This document shows positions 10,301 to 21,100 of a stretch of DNA of 64,000 bases, piece by piece. Within the stretch, counting starts at the first letter, position 1; the number at the start of each line of letters is the position of its first letter. Origin of the DNA: Aporrectodea caliginosa (lineage: Eukaryota > Annelida > Clitellata > Crassiclitellata > Lumbricidae); the NCBI GenBank assembly GCA_020284085.1, contig JACEVL010000806.1:531872-595871 (forward strand), given 5' to 3'. The notes under the pieces were generated by a model that ran no database searches, was not told the DNA's origin, and worked only from the letters and a program-made list of their open reading frames with translations. The position numbers and the translations under genes are program-made.

Positions 10301-13300
10301 AATAGAACGAACTGCCGTGATTGGTGGAAATTTACGAGGGGAAAAGGGCGCTTGCGATACTGCGTTGTGATTCGTGGAAAAGCGAGCGAAAAGAACTCGG
10401 TTCTTTTGGCGCGTAGATTAGCCTATAAAACGAGGCGAAGGACTGAGAAAGGGCTCTTAGATGGTTTTGCAGGTACCGTCCCTGCTTACTAAAAAGTGCA
10501 TTGCTATTCATAATTGAATGGACGTTTGCCAATTCGATCCCGATGAAACGGTAATTTTGGAAAAGACAGCTAACTTTATGAAACGGAATGAAAAATGTAA
10601 TTTTGGCGTAATTGGATGTGGAAACCGCTATTCGGTATCTCCTATCTCCCGTGAGTTTCTTTTAATTAAACTATATTAAAATTAGAACTAGTGAATTGGC
10701 GATTGTTGAGTTGTCAGTGCCAACTAATGCAGAGCTAGATGATTTAATCCAGAAAGTTATAAACAGGCAAGAAGACCAGGCAGAAGTGATAATGAGTAGG
10801 CTACAGCAAGTGCTAAGACAAAGACGGGGAGTGAACCCTGGACAGATTATGAAAGTACTGGTGTAGGGACAAGGAGCCCAATCGGAGAGGACACTTTTCG
10901 GTCAGCACCAAAGCCGGTCGTAGGCTCTAAGCTCGGCCTAGTATCTGAAGAGCTGAAAGACATAGCGACAAGTGGCGCTATAGAAGTCACGGTACAGGCG
11001 GGCCCCGTAAGAGCGCACGCCTGCTTCATAAATCCCGTGTTGATTGCACGATGGGTCACCCATGGCCTACGTTGGGGAATAGAACCCGACGGAAGTCGAT
11101 TCCTTTCCTCAAGAAACTTGCCCGAACCTCCTTGTCCTCAAGTTCCTTCAACAGCGAAAAAATCTGAAGTTTCTTAAATGAAATAAATAGAAACAAAGAA
11201 CTTCTTTTCTGTTTTCTTTATGTTATATTCGAGATAACAAATTTGTTTGTTATTGGTTAAGTTGATCTTTGAGGAGTGGGGCGCTAGATTTACGCTTGGC
11301 ACAGGGCGCAATTACAACTTGCTACGGCCCTGGAAATGGTGAAGTCAGACGTTTGTTGTTCTTTGTTTACAGTGGCGCTTTTCTTGGGTCTTGTGAATTG
11401 TATCGGTTTCAGCGCAATATGCATCGTTGCTGGAATTATTCAGATGTAAGATAATCCACCTGTGTTTCACTTGTTCTGCTTGCACCCTTTGCCATTGTAG
11501 TTTGTAGGTTTCTGTATATCGTATTGTATGAAAAATTTATAAAACGCCCCATGCAGTATAAACCATTCAGAGGCGCTTTCAGCGCGGAGGCCCCAGGGAA
11601 AAAGGAGAGTGAGATCCCATCCAAGAGCTTTCCCCATAAAGATGGGGAGGCAATTCCTAGTGGAGGAACCTGTCACAGCAAATGCCCAGCATTGGACCCG
11701 GGCACACCTAACACGAGGGACAAAGAGTTCCAAACAGTCCGTAGAGCACAAGGGGTGAACAGAGGTTACAGAGTTTAAAGGTTCACTGATAGATTATGTA
11801 ATTCATAATATCGGGGTATTTCTAGCAGCCTTTGTTAACAGATTATATTGAAATACTGATAGGTATCAGAATTCGTTTCCAAATAATTTCATGCCTGAGT
11901 GTTAAGTTTCTTTGTTACCTCTTCGTAATTCCCAAGCATTTATCACTATTGGATCTCTCAATTATTTTTAAGTGTACATTGTTAAACCTGCTAGTTTACT
12001 TATTGTGTTGTAGTTAGGAGCTTGGTACATCTGTTGTAAAAATTTGATGTTTTCATGTGAGACAGATGTATTTAAAGTTATTCTGAAAGTTACCAGATAT
12101 TCTTTTCCAAGCAGGTCACTTGGAAAGCATGTTTTGTAAGGCGCGTTTTTATTAGACGAAGCAATAGCATAGAAAAATGAGCCAGAATAATTTTCTTTAC
12201 CAGATGTTGCTAAGGACAGCTTGTAAGCAAGGATCAAGCTGAAAGCACTGAAATAATTATTGCCTCCGTTGCTTTGCCGAAGACTGAAGTTGCTAGACAT
12301 CTTCACATGCATCTTGGCCATCTTGCAATTTTTGACTGTTTCTCGTGGAGAATATTTACCGTAATTTGGATATATTCTCTATTAAAAGTGATCAGATGAG
12401 AATAGTTGATATCTGTTTAGGTTGGCTTCAGTTATTCTGCTCATATTCGAGGCTCCAATCTGCTGCCAGTTTCTTGAGATTACGAAACCTATTGCAGGCT
12501 TTGCTGAACGAAGATCATTCCTCCAGAAAGCCTTTATATACGGAGGGTAGGTCAAAAGAACTTCATTTAATCGTTTTCTGACTATCATTATAGTTAATGT
12601 AAATATCCAAAGTTTCTCAGTGCCACACAAAATCCATGTCATGGAGACTAGCTTATCTTCCATGCTATATTGAATCAAGTCCACAAATGGCCGTCAAAGA
12701 TGGGCAACTAATCGATTAGATTCTAATCGATTAGCTCAGACAAACATCTAATTCTATTCAATTAGCTACAAGATTTTGCTAATTCTAATCAGTTAGCAAA
12801 TTTCATTAGCTTATTCTAATTCTAATCAAAATTTTAGCAATTTAACTAATTGATTAGCTAATCAGACATGTTTACACTTCTAGTTCTAATTGATTAGCTA
12901 CAAGATTTTGCTAATTCTAATCAATTAGCAATTAAAAATTGTGCCCATCTCTGATGGCTGTTGCGTGCCTTATGTTGCCTGTTGTACATGAAGTGATGTT
13001 GGATGAGCATTTGTACATATATATATTTGTTACTTCTAAATAAAAAAATGCTAAAGTAACAAAATTTGCTTCTGGGGTAGTTAATGGATTTTGATGACCT
13101 ATCAAATATCATTTATCATTAGTTGTGAATTTCGTGGCACACCGTAATTATTTCTTCATTGTACACTCAAGTTCACAGGAGATTTTCTGAAATTGTGCAT
13201 TTGTTTTTACAGTTCTTAATGTTCTTCTGATTTTTTTTCATGGTCAAGATTTCCTTTGATATAACATTTAGTCTGAATTTGATGGAAGATTCATGGTTTG

Positions 13301-14225
13301 ATGTTGTTTCAGCATGGCTATTCCTCCAATCTTCATGTGCTTTGGAGTCTTTACTATTATTGGATCTGGTTTCATATTTGCCGTTGGCGTCATCTACGGC
13401 TTGATGTCTCTGGGCAGAAAGTAAGTTCACATCCTCTGCATCGCAAAGTTTTTTAGTTCTTACAAAACTCTGTTTCTTGTATGAGGTTACCTCATACCAA
13501 AAAGTAACCAAAAATGCTCAAAACTTTGGATTGTGTGAATGAATGACTAGCATTCTTAGTCTTGCTGTCCTTCATGAGATGCTTAAGACTTACCTCTCTC
13601 TAACTGCTTATCCACCATAGGCTAGGCCGTGTCGTAGCGGACCGATCTGGATACTGACTTGATTACAAATTATTTTGGTGTTCCATCGGTTGATGCCTTG
13701 TGCAGCAGACACTAGTGTGATGAAAGGTACTACTTAACAATAATTCTGGGTGTCACAGCGCTCTAGTAAGGTACTGATATTGTGCTACAGTATATTAAAT
13801 ACATACAATGGCAAATATATAAATACACAATGGCAAAAGATTTAACAGAGCAGGATGTGAGGTTGGTGACTGAACGATTGTCGAGTGTTGCTACTACATC
13901 GACAATTTGGAGCAGCTTGATAGAGTGGGAGACTGACTGGATTGTGGCAGGAGCTCTGAATTTCTGCCAGAGTAATACATGTGTTGAGTCCAGTCCTTAA
14001 TCCCAGTCCTTGAGATGTCATTGTTATTAGATATCTTGTCAGTACGCATTAGAACTACACAAATACATTTAACAAAACTGCTTCTTATACAAAATATAAG
14101 TTAATTGTGTGAAATAATATTTGCTTGTTCCTTATACTAGGGCTGACAGAGCTACAATGATGGCAAGGGCTTCAGGTGAAGACGATAAAATCGAAATCGT
14201 TCCACATGATCAACTAAGACGCTAA
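7315..14225 (+). CDS. CACFD1: Calcium channel Flower homologue (CACFD1-like), 5 coding exons
   Basis: Coding exons are 7315-7462, 11373-11445, 12421-12546, 13313-13420 and 14141-14225. Junction phases agree throughout and give 179 aa (human CACFD1 172, fly Flower about 190). Donors are GTGAGT, GTAAGA, GTAGGT and GTAAGT; all acceptors are AG. Flower is a small four-pass membrane protein of synaptic vesicles and plasma membrane, linked to Ca2+ entry, endocytosis and cell-fitness comparison. Visible here are a Pro/Ser-rich N-terminus, then EVTWWCRIL (about residues 34-42), hydrophobic segments near 40-60, 64-86, 111-132 and 133-150, the conserved acidic motif FEAPICCQF with Glu84 (the family's pore glutamate), GGMAIPP at 115-121, and [12 protein letters not shown] at 141-152. 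The C-terminal tail is short and charged. Introns 1 and 3 carry DNA transposons. The gene is tail-to-tail with the aminopeptidase. Confidence 0.93.
7634..8489 (-). mobile_element. Decayed piggyBac-like element with TTAA target sites
   Basis: TTAA occurs at both edges (7630-7633 and 8490-8493), next to inverted ends CACTTTGACCGC and GCGGCCAACGTG, whose reverse complement is CACGTTGGCCGC. TTAA duplication is the hallmark of piggyBac. A minus-strand remnant of the transposase C-terminus (7796-8038) confirms the family. The right end carries two 20-bp palindromes (8413-8432, 8456-8475). The element lies in Flower intron 1, antisense to the gene. Confidence 0.85.
7796..8038 (-). pseudogene. piggyBac transposase C-terminal fragment (DDE_Tnp_1_7 tail)
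   Basis: The frame holds [14 protein letters not shown] followed by a Cys-rich region, [10 protein letters not shown] ... CPLEP ... LCVV ... HT. This resembles the RL-G-H-IP-T segment and cysteine-rich zinc-binding tail that end piggyBac-family transposases. The catalytic Asp region is absent, and upstream frames (to about 8100) are shifted. The copy is dead. Confidence 0.75.
8636..8965. mobile_element. Possible small TIR element
   Basis: The ends are AAAATAGAGTATCC and GGATACTCTATTTT, a perfect 14-bp inverted pair 330 bp apart. The interior repeats CCCCCGGATA-like blocks. No target-site duplication was found, so assignment as a MITE is tentative. 8966-10102 is A/T-rich intron sequence in which I see no gene or repeat. 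Confidence 0.5.
10103..11332. mobile_element. hAT-type element, 1230 bp, perfect 8-bp TSD
   Basis: The target duplication GAAATGGT is at 10095-10102 and 11333-11340. The ends are CAGGGCCGTAGCGAG and CTTGCTACGGCCCTG; GGCACAGGGCGCAA occurs as a direct repeat just inside each end (10135 and 11297 regions). 8-bp duplications and CAGGG-type ends fit hAT. No recognisable transposase is present, so the element is non-autonomous. It contains a 125-codon stop-free frame (10800-11177) of unknown nature. Its right edge lies about 40 bp before Flower exon 2. Confidence 0.92.
12695..12953. mobile_element. hAT-type MITE, 259 bp
   Basis: The ends are CAAAGATGGGCA and TGCCCATCTCTG. They are flanked by 8-bp duplications ATGGCCGT (12687-12694) and ATGGCTGT (12954-12961), which differ at one base. 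The interior is A/T-rich and full of the palindrome-like word CTAATCGATTAG and its variants. A truncated relative is at 20125. It lies in Flower intron 3. Confidence 0.88.
13600..13755 (+). mobile_element. LINE 3' end, family L (copy 1)
   Basis: It contains TGCTTATCCACCATAGGCT, then CGGACCGATCTGGATACTGA, then GGTTGATGCCTTGTGCAGCA. These blocks recur in the same order at 15430-15790, 37480-37690 and 63395-63665; short tail-only copies are near 16165, 20315, 35110 (-) and 54340 (-). The best copy (63395) still translates as the C-terminus of a CR1/L2-like RT. Confidence 0.75.
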
Positions 14226-15151
14226 ACGAACCAATTCTTGCTGTTCTCGAATTCCTCTTGTCACTTACTTCACAGTATGGACCCCATAACGTAAACAATA
14301 CTCTGGAGTGGAGTCGAGATATAAACTGCCTTATATATATCTCAGGATATTGAAAGAATAACAGCTGCCTTATGTAACTCATTTTTCTGCATTACCAATT
14401 TCAAAATTGTCGCTGCTGCAAATCAAAAACGGGACAAGGGCCGCCAAAAACTAACATATCTTGTTGCTACGACTTTCAAGACAGTCAAATTGACAAAATG
14501 TTGGATGGAAGGACTAAGGTCAAATAGCAAGGCTTTTTTTGTTAGGCGTTCAGTGAAAATGGAAGACTTGCTGCCACTGGTCACTAGCCCAGCACGTTGT
14601 ATAATTTCTGCCGCTGGTCGCTGGGCCTGCATGTTTTATCATTTATGTCAAATACCGAGTTATTTTGTAAAATATAGGAATAAGTCTATCATGTGTTGTT
14701 TTTACGTAGGTGTACTCTTGTATTTTCGTTATTAGTCACTAATAAAGGTTTATGGATATTCCCGCTTCTGTTCAGTTCTGGCAAATGCTCATCTTACAGA
14801 GCAACCCTGCATGTAGGCCTAGACACGGGAAACCGATTTCAAGGCCTGACATCAACTCAGAGTCATTTGTCTCCGACACATGTTTTCATTTCATTTTAGA
14901 TTTCTTTAATAAAATTCAATAAAACAAAGTACAATATAAGCACGTAGAACAGAAACAGGCAAAGCTATTTCAAAAGCAGTCTTCCCGATATCTGACCAGT
15001 TACAACGGGACAAATCTGGAACAATTTGACCTGCAGCTCAAAATACTGTAAGCGTTCCTCTGAAGCTGACTCAAAAATCTTGAAATATCTGACTCGCAGC
15101 GTTTATGATTGCAAGAATGCTTTTGAAGCCAACTGGTTGGTTCTCTGCTGA
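14226..15151. terminator. Convergent 3' ends of Flower (+) and aminopeptidase (-)
   Basis: This is the gap between the two stop codons. A plus-strand AATAAA at 14741-14746 could end Flower. At 14905-14913 the sequence TTTAATAAA reads AATAAA on the plus strand and ATTAAA on the minus strand, so it could serve either transcript, and another AATAAA follows at about 14919. Both 3' UTRs must lie here. No further gene is seen. Confidence 0.55.
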
Positions 15152-18100
15152 TCAGTTGAATGTAGCCAAGAACGACTTGACCCCTTCAGCATTTTTTTCT
15201 AGTTGCTGACGGTTTAGACGGATGTGCTCCAGGCTCTGCTGTATGGTTCTCTCAGCAGCTGGAGCCGGATGAGTCCGGAAGAAATTCTAGCAACACAAAA
15301 GACATTGTTCGTTTCTTTCTTTCCAATGAAAAGCATTGTAATCACAGCTGTGAACTGACAACCATGTTAAAACAGGGCCACTATCACAATGCAGATTCAA
15401 AACTGGTTTACAATTCCTTATAGCTCGGACATACAATTACTCCACAAATTATCTGACACTTGCTTATTTTGGAACTCTCTCCTTGCATTCTGCTTTCTCT
15501 CGATCTGTCCATTCTGCTCAGTTGCTTATGTTACTTCATTCCTAATGTAACACTGTTTTAAACTGCACATAGGTTGCATTTCTGTCTAAGCAGACTGATA
15601 GATAGATATTGACCTGTCACTTAGGTCATTTCATTCCTAAAGTAACACCTTTTCAAACTGCTCATACGTTGCATTTTTACTTCAGCAGACTGATCTAGAT
15701 ATTGACCTGGCTTGGTTTTTGGGCACCATCAGTTGAAGCCTTGTGCGTAAGACACCAGCGCAATGAAGTTACTACTTACAGTTAAACTTGTGACACTGGG
15801 ACTTCTGGTGGTCGGTATCGAGTTTGGAATTTGCTACCCGGTTTTGTCTTCTCTGGCATTTATATAACATCATTCAGGTCTACCTCACCCACTATAGCCT
15901 ACCCTCTGACTTCCCTGACCAGTTAGTTTCAACTGGACTTCAGTTAACAATTTATTAATTTTTTAAAACATATTTATATTTTTACTTTACATAAACTGAT
16001 ACTTTGACAAAGCTAAGCAACAAAGTCTGATTACCTCTACTTCGACAGCCATTTCCTCCGTCACAAAGTTCTCGGTGGTTGCCTGAAATTCAGTTTGAAA
16101 ACATTTAATTTCAAATGCATTTGAATAATGGATGTATGCAGTATCTCCTCATTTACCTGAATACAGTCTAGTTTTGGTGCACCATCGGCTCGTGGCTCGT
16201 AAGAAGTTACTAATTAAAATTAGCTATGCACTACACAATACACTTAGAATGTACTTTTGTAAGGTACTAAAAGTGCTATCGAGCATCTGATACACGCATC
16301 CACAATGCACTAAACAGTCTCAAACACACATGTACAGACTGAGTCTGACTGACCAATAAAATCCCACTTGTTGAAACCATCTTAACAACCTTGACCTGTC
16401 CATACATGACCTCTTGACCTACATTTGTACAGACAAGGTCTTAATTGAGATGTCCTAGATGAATGCTCTGTCATAGTTAGAATTGTTAAACTGACCGCTA
16501 CAAGTCGAGTCAGAAGAAACAATCCTGGAAAGCGTCTGTGGAGTTCATCCCATTGGTCCTGTACGAATTTCCAGGCCAGTTTGCGACCTTCAACTGACCC
16601 AGTTAGTCCAACTATCACACCAACAGTGTCTTGTGACCTGACCTCACTCTGTTTTCAAAAGAAAAATAAAAACCCAGTTTCACAATTTCATATATCAACT
16701 TAAAATGACACAGCATGCTATGAACAGAATCTACATTCTGAAAAAGTCAAGACTGTTTAAAAAGTTGAAAATTCAATAAAAAAGTAAATCATGAAAATCA
16801 TCAGCTACTACTGGAGCACCACAATAACGGGGCGATTTCCAGAGTCCTTGATGCTGTAAGTGTAAAAAGTATAAATCACAGTGTTGCTAAAGTATGCCGA
16901 GATATTCTGGTTCTCAAATGGAGTTAGTTTAATTCGATTGGACCGACAACTAAACACCTATGATCAGGAGCAAGAGGAAAAGAGATTGCTGATCATCAGA
17001 GAACAGTTGAAAAAATTCCATAAAATCTCAGCCTAAGCAAACTGTTCCAGTGAGAAATAAGACAGCCTGAGCCGACTGGATTCGTGTTTCTCTGGAATTT
17101 GTTTTAGTAAAGTCTAGGCACTTACATTCAGTGAAAAGTCAAGGGTTCTCTGCATTAAGGTTGGGTCAGAGGCCAGCCCCAGAGAACGAAGGATGCGCAC
17201 TTTTTCCTCCTGATGATCTGACGCACGGAGCAGCTGCAAAGAACATGGTACAAGAACAAGCTGTTAATATAAGTAAGTATATTCTTTATTAACCAATTAC
17301 TAATCACACTGGTGTACAGACATCCAATAAACACAGTTTAAAAACCAACTATAAATGCTATGCACATCAGGCTGTTGGCTGGGGGATTATTCATTGGTAT
17401 GGGGTGGAGGGGTAGTTGATGGGCTTTGTTTGGAAGTAGTAGTTTGTGCAGGACGTGGCCTGGGTCAATGAGGACAGCCCCAAAGAGGTGTCAGCACTGT
17501 TACAGAATTGATCAAACGTTGGGAAGTCCTCAGAGAGGACAGAATCCATTGGAGAAGCAAACATTGGAGCCATGTCTGAGTTACATTATAAACTGCAGTG
17601 CCATTGTGAGGTATTTAAACCTGCTACCCAGTACATATATGTACATGCATACAAATACTGTATTAGCAAACACACAGGACGTGCCTTTAAGTAGCAGCCA
17701 GACGATACAAATTGGTTTTTCCTGTGCTCAGGTCGATTGTAGTGCATGAGGCACATGTGGCCTCGTAATGTGCGATGACTACTGGTAATCTATATATATT
17801 CGTTTATAAAGACTTCTATAGTGCCGTTATAACAATGCACAAGCGGGCAGTTGATCCATCACTTGAAATGAATCCATAGTAAAATATCAGAATCCATTGG
17901 AGAAGCCATGTTGAAATCTCCAGGCCAGAGGAAGTCAATTGTCTGTTATTGATGAGAACAGATGATCAATTATAATGCAGGAGACGAATTCAATGCCAAA
18001 TGATGTCCAAATACTCAAAATGATGTCCAAATACTGAAAAACAGTGATGAATTTGATTAAACTAGTCAACCATGATGACTAATAAAAACATCCAAGCCCT

Positions 18101-21100
18101 TCTTATTGTTCTAAGAGTAATTGTTCCGAGAGTTTTCCTACCTTCAGCATTGCCTCGTATTCCGTCTCGCCACCGTGCTTAAGAACGATTCCATAAATCT
18201 AAATCATAACCCACAGCAATCAAGAGTTAAGATTTCGTCAACCAGAAGAGAAAAAGAACACATTGAAACACCTAATTCAACAGTTCAAATGACCACAATG
18301 CAAGATTTAGTTCTTCAAAGTATAGAATGCAAAGTAATGCGATATAATTAAAAACGTAATACAACTGATTCATCACACAAAGTTATATTGATTATAAACT
18401 ATTAAATGGAAATGTTTTCTGTCCGTTTTTGACCCAACAAATACTGACCGCACTTCTGAGGTCAGCTGGCAAGACTTGAGAACCGTCGCAATGCTTGGCA
18501 AATCTTTCTCTCGCTTCCTTGATAACAGCCTTGTCTCCTGCTCGGCCGAGCCGTCCGACCACCAAGCTCCGTAGCATCCGCGTCAGGTGACCTGTACATT
18601 TACACAGTTGATTCAGCCATTAATTCTACTCTTTACATGTACATCTTAAGCACTGTTCATACTGAAGCAATGTTCCTACCCTCAACATCTTAAGCAATGT
18701 TCCTACTATTCAGAAAAGTTCCTACCTTCTCCGTCTTTTGGCTCCCATCCAATGCGCTTCATGACAGGACCAAACAGTTTGCGGACGAAGGCCAAGAAGT
18801 TCCCATGGAAATCCGTGTGCTGGAAAAGAATGGAAAGCGACCCAAGGTTCCCGCTGAGGTTTTCCCAGACAGTGTAGTTGGTTTCATTCTCAAAGGCATC
18901 CGTCAATTTCAGGACATCAACACATGATGCAATGCCAGCACGTGCCTACAAACCAAACAAATCCAGACATCACTCAGCTACAGCAAGCTAAACAAAACAT
19001 GCAATGCATTGTTATTATTATTACTATTGTTATTATTATCATTATGATCATCGTCGTTACTCATATCATGTTTGTGACTGGTTAATGAATTGACCTTAAA
19101 AACACGAGTACATCGAAATAGTCTTTATAGCGAGAGTTACTTGAGGGACCCTGAGCAAATCCCTAAAATACAATGGTTTTCACCAATTCATTCATTATAC
19201 TGCTGTGCAAACAAACAAATACATCAACACCACAATACATCATCAAATGGATAAGTAATCGTTGAAGAGATGGAACTGAAGGACATACGAGTGCAAAGAG
19301 GTCACCCTGGAGCTGGAGTCGATCTCTCGGTGGAAGACTCTGGTCCCTGACGGCAGGCAGCAACTTTTCCAGCATATCCGGAGGATAAAGTGTCCGATAG
19401 AAACCGACTCCACCGACGTTCAACTGGAAAACAACATCCATTCACTTGAACCTCTAATACTGACCATGTGTTACTTAAATATTCCAAACAGAACCTGTAA
19501 CTCACGTTAACTCTGCTGTACCACTTACACTGTTTAGTAACCAACAGTGCATCCATCGTCAGTCACAGAAGCAACTCAATGCAGAATATTATACATGGTA
19601 CTTATATGAACTAATTCATCTTTAAACAAACATCTCGATTATTCATTAGATAGACAACTTCAAGCAGAGCAAAGGGCTCCATCTCTCAAAGTATCCACGG
19701 ATGCCAGAGCAATCGTCTCCAGCCTCCGTACCTGCAGCTTCCAGGCTCAGAGACATTGCGAATAGGCGCTACACAAATCTTCCATGAACAAAGACATGAG
19801 GAAGGAGGCAAGAGAGTTAAAGGTCAACTCGACTGACCTTGACCCAGTCCGTTGCTTTGACCCCCGTCAGCGTGATGGTTCCTTCTGCTTTGTCCAGAAT
19901 GGATCGATGGATGGCTTTTTCGGTTGATGAGGCAGACGAAACAGTAATTGGAACCATCCACAGCAGCTTCTTATCTGCAGCAACAGTTACAGAGCATCGG
20001 TCAGTTACAGAGTATCTGTCGCAATAGCACAGGGTCAGATGAATGCAGTCTTCAAATTCAGATCCAACTTTTTAAGCCAGATTCTATCGTACCATTAAAC
20101 ATGCACTTTCTAGTTAACATACATCAGAGATGGGTAACTATTAGGCAAACAGCCAATTCTAAATTCTAATTGATTAGCTACAAGATTTTGCCAATTCTAA
20201 TCGATTAGCAAATTTCATTATATAAATCTAATTCTAATCGATTAGCAATTTAACTAATTAATCGATTAGCTATTCAATTCGCTGTTTGTCTAAGTTTGGC
20301 TATTGTCCTCATCCTTTACGACAGACACCGGCGCAATAGAAGTTGCTAATTACATTACATTACATCCTGCTCTTCAATGCTGCACTGACCGTCTTTGCTT
20401 CCATCTGCTGTGAACTTCTCCTGATGCAACTTCAGAATGCGTTTGTCTCCATCGACTTCTTCGCTCACCTGAACAAAAGCACACCTCGTCATCAACAGTC
20501 AAAGATAAGAGGAAACACAACAGAGAAACCACGGCAACAGCAAAAGAAGAAAGCAAAAATAGTTTCCGCAGATTTCTTCTGATTTCTCGTTAGATCAAAT
20601 AAAACGTGTCAGAATATTCTTCTGAAAAATAAATACAAATACATGTGTGCAAAACAACTTGCGGGAGAACAGTGCAAATATTATGATCTTAAAATCTAAT
20701 CATCTACTCATCTTACAGATCTTACAAGCTTTTCCACGGTCACTTACAAATTGAACCAATAGAGTGAACTGAAGTACTCATTGTCTCAGCAGACGCTACC
20801 TTGATGACGGGAAAGCCGAGCTGTTTTGTCCAGGTGTTCATGATGGCCTCGATTGGCTTGGAACTGGCCTCCGCCAGCGCAGCCCACAGATCCTCTGTAG
20901 AGGTGTTCTTGTACGCATGCTTAGACAGATACAGATGCGTTCCTTTACGATAGTCCTGGAAATAAAACAACACACAGTAAATATATCAGCTAAGGTAATC
21001 AATCACATACCGGTACATCAATCAGACAATCAATCAAACTCATAAAGATCAGCATAAACGCATTAGTCACAAAGACTCCACAGAGTCCACTCCTTTACAT

